Assembly (NCBI RefSeq): GCF_002575655.3
Contig: NC_053040.3
Location: forward strand, 457,174,780-457,238,779
Direction of reading: 5' to 3'
Origin: Aegilops tauschii subsp. strangulata
Taxonomy: Eukaryota; Streptophyta; Magnoliopsida; Poales; Poaceae
DNA: 64,000 nucleotides
In this document: piece by piece, positions 56,278-64,000 of the stretch
Numbering within the stretch: the stretch's first letter is position 1
Layout: every line of letters begins with the position of its first letter
Program-made: the position numbers and the translations under genes
The notes under the pieces: model-generated
What the model was told of the DNA's origin: nothing
Database searches by the model: none
Seen by the model: the letters and a program-made list of their open reading frames with translations, nothing else

Positions 56278-57033
56278 ATGGAACTCACGAGGCAGGTCGT
56301 GCGCCACACGACGACCATTGGTGCCTCGGGATCACAGGCTGTGCTAGCTGAGATGATGACCTATTTGGGTTATCGCTGGCACCCTGAGTACACCGTCTAC
56401 GAGGAGTACCAGGACTTGAACCAGGAGCAGTACCGTGCCATCGTCCACCTCTACTCGCGGGAGTATGACTCCACTACTGTGCTGCACACCGCTCATGGTG
56501 TTGGAGGGACCATCGATATGGCTGTCCACGATGCTGCCTATGCTGCTCTGACACGTCTTCGTGGAGAGTATTGGGAGTTGGACACCTCCCCTTTCAGGCA
56601 CATTGCTATCGCATCTGATGTTGGTGCGGAGGGATACTATACTGCTGCCTACTCCACTGTCACCCGAGAGCCCTTCTACCATCAGAACCTGGTTCTGCAT
56701 GCTGATGGGCTGGATCGAGCTAACCGAGCTCTTCGCCACGAGTTGTACACCACCCGTCAGCACCTTTGCCGTGCTCTGACGCTGCTGCACCCCTTTGTCC
56801 GATCTAGGGAGCTGCCCCGTTCTGCGATCTACCCAGCCAGGACTGTGATGCCCAAGGGTGTCGGCTGGCCAGATGTGGGAGGCCACTCTCCTGCACTTGG
56901 ACCTCTTCTGCCTCCTGAGCGTCAGGTTCTGCACCAGAGTATTCGCGGACCCCAGGTTGCTGATGTGGAGTTCCCGATGCGACACTACCAGCTTTCAGGC
57001 TACACCTACCTCCACAGTACCTCTTGGGACTGA
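56278..57033 (+). CDS. Accessory protein of element E, dsRNA-binding-like, 251 residues
   Basis: The ATG at 56278 follows a pyrimidine tract and CAG, so it may be the first codon of a spliced mRNA; there is no nearby TATA box. HPEY (35-38), QYRAIVHLY (51-59) and the helix MAVHDAAYAALTRLR (81-95) fall at exactly the same residue numbers as in F1 and within one residue in F2. The arrangement helix, strands, AA-containing helix resembles a dsRNA-binding domain (inference). The second half has a likely helical stretch (GLDRANRALRHELYTTRQHLCRALTLL) and a Pro-rich end. Intact. It lies between primer site and gag, 251 bp before the gag ATG. Its role in the element's cycle is unknown. Confidence 0.75.
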   Translation: MELTRQVVRHTTTIGASGSQAVLAEMMTYLGYRWHPEYTVYEEYQDLNQEQYRAIVHLYSREYDSTTVLHTAHGVGGTIDMAVHDAAYAALTRLRGEYWELDTSPFRHIAIASDVGAEGYYTAAYSTVTREPFYHQNLVLHADGLDRANRALRHELYTTRQHLCRALTLLHPFVRSRELPRSAIYPARTVMPKGVGWPDVGGHSPALGPLLPPERQVLHQSIRGPQVADVEFPMRHYQLSGYTYLHSTSWD

Positions 57034-57284
57034 TGTAGGCTTGCTTGTTAGTGTTAGATGCATTCGCCGCGAGCCTGTGTGCCGCCTATGTTGTTTTAGC
57101 CTATGTACTGAACTCTGTGTACTGAACTCTGTGTACTAAACCCTATGCATGACCCCTTTTGTAAGTTATGCCGACTACTATGTAGTAGCTATCGTGCTCC
57201 TTTCATTATGCATGTTTCATCATGAATGATTCTTGTCTTTGCAAATTTCTCAATGCTGAACTACCCCTGTTATATATTAGCAGG

Positions 57285-60200
57285 ATGGTTAGACCAGGTG
57301 GTCGTGGTAGTGGTGGCAATGCCCCACCACCACCTGAGTACATGGCTGGTATGATCCAACAGTTTGAACTGAACCGCCAATTCATGGAAAATATGATGGC
57401 TCAGTTTCCTCGCCCCAATATGGACCAGCAACCAACCCCAGTAACTCTGCAGGATTTCATGCGCCTGAACCCAACTGTGTACCGCAGCTCAACTCAGCCT
57501 CTGGATGCTGATGAATGGCTCCGTGACATCACCTATGAGATGGAGTCCGCCAATGTAGCCCCTGCCAGCTATGTCAACTTTGCTTCCTTCTTTCTGAAGG
57601 GACCCTCAGCTCAATGGTGGGACAGCCACAGCCGTACTCTGCCAGCTGGAACAATCATCACCTGGCCAGACTTCCAAGCAGCTTTCCGTGCCCGCTTCAT
57701 TCCTCAGGGAGTCATGGACCGGAAGAAGCGTGAGTTCCGCAACCTCACCCAAGGCAACAAAACTGTTGAAGCTTATCAGCGGGAGTTTCTGTACTTGTCT
57801 CGCTATGCTGAAGAGGACATTGCAACTGATGCACGCAGACAGGAGAAGTTCCGTGATGGCCTTCAAGCTGACATCAAGCTCGCACTTCTAGTGCATGACT
57901 TTACTGATTTCGCCACCTTGGTGAACAAGGCCATCAATGTCGAAACTGGTCTGCAGGAATACCAGAGCTCTCACAGGCGCAACCGTGACACGGGCTCATC
58001 TTCGGGCCCGCCCTCACAGAAGCGTAAGATATGGATCCCGAACAGCATGTACCGTCCAAATGCATCTGCCCCGACGCAGACCAATTCTACACCTCGTCTG
58101 CCTCCACCACCATCTAGGCAGTCAAGACTTCCAGCTCCACCATCCCAAGCTCCTGTTCCCACTCCCAATAATGGTCTGTGCTACAAGTGTGGGCAACCAG
58201 GTCACCGTGCCAGGGACTGCAATCAGAATCAGAATCAACTTGCCCTTCCCGCAGCTGGCCGTGGTAACAACCAGCCCCGCAACAACAATGCTAAGTCTTA
58301 TGGTCGTGCTCATGCCAACCACGTTGATCTGAACGAAGCTCAAGACCAGCCGACTACTGTGATGGGTACACTCCTCGTAAATTCAGTACCAGCATCCGTT
58401 TTATTTGATATAGGTGCATCGCATTCATTCATGTCAGAAGATTTTGCATACAAGCACGACGTTAAATGTGAGGAGATGAACACCTCGGTATTGGTCAAAA
58501 CCCCAGTGGGACAGTGTCAAACCTCCCTGGTTGGCATCGACGTCCCCGTGGAAATCAAAGGGCTGGAATTCTATGCCTCTCCCATTATCCTGAAGTCGTC
58601 TAACATCGACCTCATTTTGGGGATGGATTGGTTGAAAGGGCATACTGCTTCAATCGTTTGCGCCACTAAGACCGTCCATCTGCTACACCCTTCAGATGAA
58701 ATAGTTGCTTACCAAGCTCATCTGGTGCAAAATGCCGAGGCCAGGCTCTATGCATTGAATGCATTGAACACTGCACCACTCGAGGGCATTGAAAACATTC
58801 CCGTCGTGCGTGAATTCCTCAACGTCTTCCCTGAAGAACTTCCAGGGATTCCCCCTGCTAGGGCTGTCGAATTCATCATCGACTTGAAACCAGGCACCAC
58901 TCCAATAGCCAAGCGACCCTACAAGATGCCGCCGCATGAACTCCTTGAGCTTAAGGAGGAAATCGACAAATCTCTTCGCAAAGGATTCATTGGCCCAAGT
59001 TGCTCTCCCTGGGGAGCACCTTCTTTCTTTGTCAAGAAGAAGGATGGGACAAACCGATTAGTTCAAGACTACCGTCCTATAAACCAAGCTACCATTCAGA
59101 ATAAATACCCTCTTCCTCGGATCAATGATCTGTATGATCAACTGGCGGGTTCGTCAGTGTTCTCTAAGCTCGACTTGAGGTTGGGTTACCACCAGATCCG
59201 TGTTCGCGAAGAGGATATCCCAAAGACCGCCTTCGTGACTCACTATGGTTCATACGAGTACACCGTCATGTCTTTCGGTTTAACCAATGCTCCAACCACC
59301 TTCTCTCATCTGATGAACTATATATTCATGGATTACCTCGACAAGTTCGTCATGGTTTATCTGGATGATATCCTGGTATTTTCCAAGAACGAAGAAGAAC
59401 ATGCTGAACATCTTCGACTTGTGCTGGAAAAGCTACGAGAGCATCAACTATATGCCAAGTTCTCCAAATGTGAATTCTGGCTACCCGAAGTAACCTATCT
59501 TGGGCATGTCATCTCTAAGGATGGTATTGCCGTCAACCCTGAACGAGTCCAGGCTATCCTTGATTGGACTCCTCCCAAGAACGTTAAGCAAGTCAGAAGT
59601 TTTCTCGGTCTCGCCAGCTATTGTCGTCGATTCGTCGAGAACTTCTCCAAGATCGCCAGGCCTCTGACTAACCTGTTGCATAAGGGCGTCAAGTTCCAAT
59701 GGACAGACAAATGTCAGGAAAGTTTCCAGGCACTCAAAGACAAGTTGACTTCTGCCCCAGTTCTAGCTCCACCTGATACTAAGAAGGACTTCGTCATTTA
59801 CTGCGACGCTTCCCATGAAGGATTAGGCTGTGTCCTAATGCAAGACCGCAAAGTGATTGCTTATGCCTCTAGGCAATTGCGCCCTCACGAAGAGAACTAC
59901 CCAGTTCACGACCTCGAACTTGCTGCTGTCATTCATGCGCTGAAGCAGTGGCGACATTACCTTCTCGGTAATCGTTGCGAGATCTTCACTGACCACCAAA
60001 GTCTGAAGTATCTGTTTACTCAGCCAGACATGAACCTCCGTCAGCAGAGATGGATGGAGCTTGTTGCAGACTTTGACTTGGGTATTTCCTATACGCCAGG
60101 CAAGGCTAATGTAATGGCTGATGCCTTGAGCCGCAAGTCTTACTGCAACCACCTCCAGGTTCACAAAGTTCAGCCCTCGCTTGTTGAAGAATTCAGGAAG

Positions 60201-61673
60201 CTAAACCTCCATATTGTTCCTCCGGGTGCACTCGCTCCCCCTCCTAAGGAGTTTGGCAAGATGAACCTCCACGTTGTTACCCAGGGTTCCCTCAATACCC
60301 TAGTTGCTAAACCAGATCTCGTGGACAGCATCAAAAGGCTACAGAAGTATGACTCTGAAGCCCACAAGATTAAGCGCTACCTCGCTGAACGAAAGCCCTC
60401 ATTCTTCACTGTTGCTGATGACGGCACCTTGTACTTCAAAGGCTGCCTAGTGGTGCCGTGTAAGGAGAAAAACCTGGATATGACACAGGAGGTTATGAAA
60501 GAAGCTCATGATACGCCTCTATGTATCCATCCTGGTAGTACAAAGATGTACCAAGACATCCGTCAGAGATTCTGGTGGTCTAATATGAAGCAAGACATTG
60601 CTCGATATGTTGCTGAGTGCGACGTTTGCCGTCGTATCAAAGCAGAACATCAAAGACCTGCTGGAACTCTGCAACCTATCTCTATTCCTGAATGGAAATG
60701 GGACCATGTTGAGATGGACTTCGTCACTGGATTTCCCAAATCACAGAAAGGTAATGATGCTATTCTTGTCGTCATTGACCGGCTTTCCAAAGTTGCACAT
60801 TTCCTGGCGGTCAAAGAAACGATCACTGCTAGTCAGTTGGCAACGCTCTATATGTCCAGGATTGTTTCACTCCACGGTATTCCATTGGTTATCAGTTCAG
60901 ACCATGGCAGCTTGTTCACTTCAAGATTCTGGGCAAGTTTCCAAGAAGCTATGGGAACTCATCTGTCATTCAGTACTGCGTTTCATCCTCAGTCGCAAGG
61001 GCAAGTTGAACGCGTCAACCAAGTTCTCGAAGACATGCTTCAAGCTTGTGTTATTTCCTTCGGCAAGAAATGGGAGGAATCTCTCCCGTATGCTGAGTTC
61101 TCTTATAATAATAGCTATCAAGCTAGTCTGAAGATGGCCCCCTTCGAAGTGTTATATGGACGAAAGTGCCGAACCCCTCTGAACTGGTCAGAAACTGGGG
61201 AGCGCCCACTCTTCGGTCCGGATATTATCCAACATGCCGAAGAACAAGACCGCATTATTCGTGAGAATCTCAAGACTGCTCAGTCACGTCAGAAGAGTCA
61301 GTATGACCGTCATCATAAAGACATGGTCTATCAACCTGGCGAAAAGGCTTATCTTCGAGTCACACCAATGAAGGGTGCTCACCGCTTTGGAATCAAGGGC
61401 AAACTAGCTCCTCGATATATTGGCCCATTCACTATTCTGGAAAGGCGTGGAAAAGTGGCATACCAACTGGAGCTTCCGCCGAACCTTTCTCAGGTTGACG
61501 ATGTGTTCCATGTGTCACAGCTCCCACGTTGCTTCAAGGACCCAATCCGAGCAGTGGATCATGAAATGCTCGAATTGCAGCAGGACCTCTCCTATAAGGA
61601 GCATCCGGTCCGCATTCTCGACCAAGCTGAACTCCGCACACGTCAGAAGGCGATCAAGTTCCTCAAAGTCTAG
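57285..61673 (+). CDS. Element E gag-pol polyprotein, 1462 residues, ends inside the chromodomain
   Basis: The ATG at 57285 (cagATGG after ttatatattag) is preferred over 57222 because a splice acceptor precedes it. Order: gag domain ([14 protein letters not shown] ... [12 protein letters not shown] ... [10 protein letters not shown]), zinc knuckle [14 protein letters not shown] (58179-58220), protease with active site DIGA (58407-58418; usually D-S/T-G-A), reverse transcriptase with YLDD (59358-59369), RNase H ([11 protein letters not shown] ... DHQSLKYLF) and integrase HHCC. Integrase D, D, E are at 60717, 60900 and 61008 (D-X35-E). The chromodomain begins EHPVRILDQ and is cut by TAG 61671-61673. 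All other blocks are uninterrupted. The altered protease motif and this stop suggest that the copy is recent but impaired. Confidence 0.93.
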   Translation: MVRPGGRGSGGNAPPPPEYMAGMIQQFELNRQFMENMMAQFPRPNMDQQPTPVTLQDFMRLNPTVYRSSTQPLDADEWLRDITYEMESANVAPASYVNFASFFLKGPSAQWWDSHSRTLPAGTIITWPDFQAAFRARFIPQGVMDRKKREFRNLTQGNKTVEAYQREFLYLSRYAEEDIATDARRQEKFRDGLQADIKLALLVHDFTDFATLVNKAINVETGLQEYQSSHRRNRDTGSSSGPPSQKRKIWIPNSMYRPNASAPTQTNSTPRLPPPPSRQSRLPAPPSQAPVPTPNNGLCYKCGQPGHRARDCNQNQNQLALPAAGRGNNQPRNNNAKSYGRAHANHVDLNEAQDQPTTVMGTLLVNSVPASVLFDIGASHSFMSEDFAYKHDVKCEEMNTSVLVKTPVGQCQTSLVGIDVPVEIKGLEFYASPIILKSSNIDLILGMDWLKGHTASIVCATKTVHLLHPSDEIVAYQAHLVQNAEARLYALNALNTAPLEGIENIPVVREFLNVFPEELPGIPPARAVEFIIDLKPGTTPIAKRPYKMPPHELLELKEEIDKSLRKGFIGPSCSPWGAPSFFVKKKDGTNRLVQDYRPINQATIQNKYPLPRINDLYDQLAGSSVFSKLDLRLGYHQIRVREEDIPKTAFVTHYGSYEYTVMSFGLTNAPTTFSHLMNYIFMDYLDKFVMVYLDDILVFSKNEEEHAEHLRLVLEKLREHQLYAKFSKCEFWLPEVTYLGHVISKDGIAVNPERVQAILDWTPPKNVKQVRSFLGLASYCRRFVENFSKIARPLTNLLHKGVKFQWTDKCQESFQALKDKLTSAPVLAPPDTKKDFVIYCDASHEGLGCVLMQDRKVIAYASRQLRPHEENYPVHDLELAAVIHALKQWRHYLLGNRCEIFTDHQSLKYLFTQPDMNLRQQRWMELVADFDLGISYTPGKANVMADALSRKSYCNHLQVHKVQPSLVEEFRKLNLHIVPPGALAPPPKEFGKMNLHVVTQGSLNTLVAKPDLVDSIKRLQKYDSEAHKIKRYLAERKPSFFTVADDGTLYFKGCLVVPCKEKNLDMTQEVMKEAHDTPLCIHPGSTKMYQDIRQRFWWSNMKQDIARYVAECDVCRRIKAEHQRPAGTLQPISIPEWKWDHVEMDFVTGFPKSQKGNDAILVVIDRLSKVAHFLAVKETITASQLATLYMSRIVSLHGIPLVISSDHGSLFTSRFWASFQEAMGTHLSFSTAFHPQSQGQVERVNQVLEDMLQACVISFGKKWEESLPYAEFSYNNSYQASLKMAPFEVLYGRKCRTPLNWSETGERPLFGPDIIQHAEEQDRIIRENLKTAQSRQKSQYDRHHKDMVYQPGEKAYLRVTPMKGAHRFGIKGKLAPRYIGPFTILERRGKVAYQLELPPNLSQVDDVFHVSQLPRCFKDPIRAVDHEMLELQQDLSYKEHPVRILDQAELRTRQKAIKFLKV

Positions 61674-61763
61674 TGGTCGCACCATTCTAAGGATGAAGCC
61701 ACTTGGGAACGCGAGGATCGCCTGCGTGATGAATACCCCGCACTATTTCCTTCTACCTCCTAA
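61674..61763 (+). pseudogene. Separated end of element E chromodomain
   Basis: In frame after the TAG: WSHHSKDEATWEREDRLRDE, then YPALFPSTS and TAA at 61761-61763. The Trp and the ATWE block belong to the chromodomain core, which in chromoviruses steers integration to marked chromatin. The TAG stands where CAG would give Gln. Confidence 0.8.
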
Positions 61764-61798
61764 ATCTCGGGACGAGATTTCTTGTAGTGGAGGAGATT
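61764..61798 (+). other. Element E pre-LTR palindrome and polypurine tract
   Basis: tctcgggacgagatttcttg followed by tagtggaggagat directly before the 3' LTR; the purine run would prime plus-strand synthesis. Confidence 0.8.
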
Positions 61799-63103
61799 TG
61801 TAACGACTGGATAATCATGCTACAGTAATCCCACGCTAATCATGCCACGTCACCTCTGTTACTGTTGCTAACCTCACAATGATTCGAAACCGTTCCAAAA
61901 TTTAAATTCTAAATAGTGGTAAACACCCAAAGTTTTCAAAAGTCAGAACAAAAATGTTCGGTGGGTGCCAAATAAGGCATAGTTAATTATGGTGAAGTAA
62001 ACAAATTTTTGGAAAATGCCTAAATATTTTAAAATGATGTAAAACAGAAAAGAAAAGAAAGCTAACAAAAAAAGAAAGGGAAAAGGAGCCCCCCCCACTG
62101 GGCCGTGGCCCAACTTGGCCGAACGGCCTCGGCCCACCAGGCCACCAGGCCGGCCCATCAGCCGCGCACATATCCCCCACTACCCCAAACCCTAACCCCC
62201 CACCGACACCCCACTCTCCCCCGATCCAGATCGGATCGGGCTCGACCCCGTCGCCCCGCTCGCCCCCGACGCCGCCCCGACGACCCCGTCGCCCCGCTCG
62301 CCCCCGACGCCGCCCCGACGACCTCGTCGCCCCGCTCGCCCCGACGCCGTCCCGACGACCCCGTCGCCCCGCTCGCCCCCGACGCCGCCCCGATGACCCC
62401 GCGCCCCGCGACCACGCCGCCTCGCCGTTGGACGTCGCCACGCCGGAGCTCCTCCGCCGGCCTGCTTCCTCCTCCCCACCGGCCTGCTCCCACGTCGGCC
62501 GTCGTCCCCGTCCCCCACCTCGAGCCCCGCTGCCCAGTCCCCTGCAACCCCTGTGAGCGCCACCCTCATCTCCCTCTCTGACCCCACGCCGGAGTCGCCC
62601 TCGACGGGACTCGCTCGCCCGCGTGCTCCCGCAGCTCCACCCGAGCCCTACGCCGTGCCCCGCTTCCTCCCCTCTCCCTCGCGCCTGCCCGCCTTCCCGT
62701 GCTGCGCGCGCGCTCGTCGCCGCGACCACCGCACACCTGCGCCCCGTGCACGCCCGTCGCCGCGTTGTCCCGCTACTCCCTCGTCCACCCCGGCCTCGCC
62801 GTCCTTGCCGCGCTCGACGCCCGCCCGCGCCGTTCGCGCCTCGCGCGTGGCCTCCCCCCTGGTCACCCCGCGCCCCCTTCGCTCCCCCCGCTCTCCCTCT
62901 ACGCGCGCGCACGCGCTCGCGCCCTTCTGGCTTGGCCACGGCCCCTCCCCCTCCACGCGCGGCCGTGCCCGCCGCCGGCAGGCCGTCCTGGCCACTGGCC
63001 TCGCCCGCGCCGCACATGCGCGCCGCGCCCACGCCCGCCTGTGGCCCCTGGGCCACTGCCAGGGGGGCCTCGCGCCCCTGAGCCACTGCCCCTGGGCCCG
63101 AAC
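61799..63103 (+). repeat. Element E 3' LTR, first part (cut by element G)
   Basis: Starts TGTAACGACTGGATAATC and follows 40540-41815 closely, with indels in the CGCCCCGACGACCC-type repeat (62230-62400), which has more units here. It stops at the insertion of G; left flank cgaac. Confidence 0.92.
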
Positions 63104-64000
63104 TGTTGGGAATCGTAGCATAATTTTAAAATTTTCCTACGCTCACCAAGATGCATCTATGGAGTCTACTAGCAACGAGGGGAAGGGAGTGCATCTACAT
63201 ACCGTTGTAGATCGCGTGCGGAAGCGTTCCAATGAACGTGGATGACGGAGTCGTACTCGCCGTGATCCAACACCGATGACCGAGTGCCGAACGTACGGCA
63301 CCTCCGCGTTCAACACACGTACGGTGCAGCGACGTCTCCTCCTTTCTTGATCCAGCAAGGGGGGAGGAGAGGTTGATTGAGATCCAACAGCACGACGGCG
63401 TGGTGGTGGATGTAGCGGCTCTTCGGCAGGGCTTCGCCGAGCTTCTGCGCGAGAGAGAGGTGTTGTAGGGGAGGAGGGAGGCGCCAAAGGCTGTAGTCTG
63501 CTGCCCTCCCTCCCCCCCCTTTATATAGGCCCCCAAGGGGGGTGCGCAGCCCTTGGAGATGGGATCTCCAAGGGGGGGGGGGGGGGCGGCCAAGGGGGGA
63601 AGGGGTTGCCTTGCCCCCCAAGGCAAGGGGGAACTCCCCCCTAGGGTTCCCAACCCTAGGCGCATGGGGGGGAGGCCCAAAGTGGCGCCCCAGCCCATTA
63701 GGGGCTGGTTCCCCTCCACTTTCAGCCCACGGGGCCCTCCGGGACAGGTGGCCCCACCCGGTGGACCCCCGGGACCCTTCCGGTGGTCCCGGTACAATAC
63801 CGATAACCCCCGAAACTTTCCCGGTGGCCAAAACTGGACTTCCTATATATAATTCTTCACCTCCGGACCATTCCGGAACCTCTCGTGACGTCCGGGATCT
63901 CATCCGGGACTCCGAACAACTTTCGGGTTTCCGCATACATATATCTCTACAACCCTAGCGTCACCGGACCTTAAGTGTGTAGACCCTACGGGTTCGGGAG
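63104..64000 (-). mobile_element. Element G: copia-type LTR, minus strand, runs off the window
   Basis: Plus-strand start TGTTGGGAATCGTAGC; in minus sense this is an LTR end ...GCTACGATTCCCAACA, similar to the Angela-type LTR end. Minus-strand TATA box GGCCTATATAAAGG at 63520-63527. A run of 15 G at 63572-63586 and many C/G blocks follow. The open frames here are low-complexity Pro/Gly and not supported as genes. Confidence 0.7.

Larger units (their letters stand above)
40540..63103 (+). mobile_element. Element E: Tekay/Del-type Ty3/gypsy chromovirus, split by F and cut by G
   Basis: 5' LTR (40540-43516 plus 55247-55942, about 3.67 kb when F is excluded), tRNA-iMet primer site, an accessory ORF, an almost intact gag-pol with chromodomain, polypurine tract and partial 3' LTR (61799-63103). 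The left flank is cttcc. Integrase followed by a chromodomain and the gag type place it among chromoviruses; Tekay/Del is my best estimate. Confidence 0.9.

Noticed and set aside
56344..56985. 213-codon minus frame
   Set aside because: Shadow of the accessory gene on the plus strand, whose start, family alignment and context are convincing.
1..64000. Host protein-coding genes or RNA genes
   Set aside because: Every stretch is assigned to a mobile element or to repeat X; no exon series with host-gene homology, rRNA or tRNA gene was recognised.

Overview
The window is a block of nested retrotransposons with no recognisable host gene, typical of intergenic DNA in a large Triticeae genome (wheat, Aegilops or barley type). 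The evidence is an Angela/BARE-1-like copia element, a SIRE/Maximus-like copia element, a Tat-lineage gypsy element with an extra RNase H, a Tekay/Del-like chromovirus, and two very-long-LTR elements with no gag-pol (LARD-like). Organism and family names come from recognition of protein motifs; LTR boundaries, primer sites and target-site duplications (TSDs) were read from the sequence.

Layout. (A) 1-11147, minus: a LARD-like element with ~3.87 kb LTRs around 3.8 kb of non-coding internal DNA, cut by the window start and apparently inserted in the gag region of an Angela-type copia element. That Angela element resumes at 11148-14239 and again at 25535-27039, because (B) 14240-25534, plus, a Tat-type gypsy element, sits in its 3' untranslated part (TSD ttgac/tttac). 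27040-28562 and 29592-30496 are an older unclassified repeat (X, perhaps the subterminal part of a CACTA transposon) holding a broken 1-kb copia piece. From 30497 runs a SIRE/Maximus-type copia element, interrupted by a 1.58-kb solo LTR (36386-37964, TSD cgcac/cacac) and at 40540 by (E), a Tekay/Del-type chromovirus with a nearly intact 1462-residue polyprotein (57285-61673). E's 5' LTR is split by (F) 43517-55241, minus, a second LARD-like element with perfect TSDs (acagg). E's 3' LTR is cut at 63104 by the LTR of another copia element (G), which runs off the window.

Most notable: E and F encode three related small proteins (56278-57033, 49960-50754, 48957-49589) that align almost without gaps from their start codons and resemble a double-stranded-RNA-binding fold. 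In F the two copies each have a TATA box about 60-75 bp before the ATG, and F also holds, on the opposite strand, a 53-residue membrane-protein ORF with its own TATA box. A, E and F share LTR termini, primer site and a palindromic motif before the polypurine tract, which suggests that E-type machinery mobilises A and F. Element B carries an antisense gene with a TATA box and a B3-like domain, and is dotted with GGCAAG/CTTGCC hairpins. Most nonsense codons are TAG where related elements would have CAG, as expected from deamination of methylated CHG sites.
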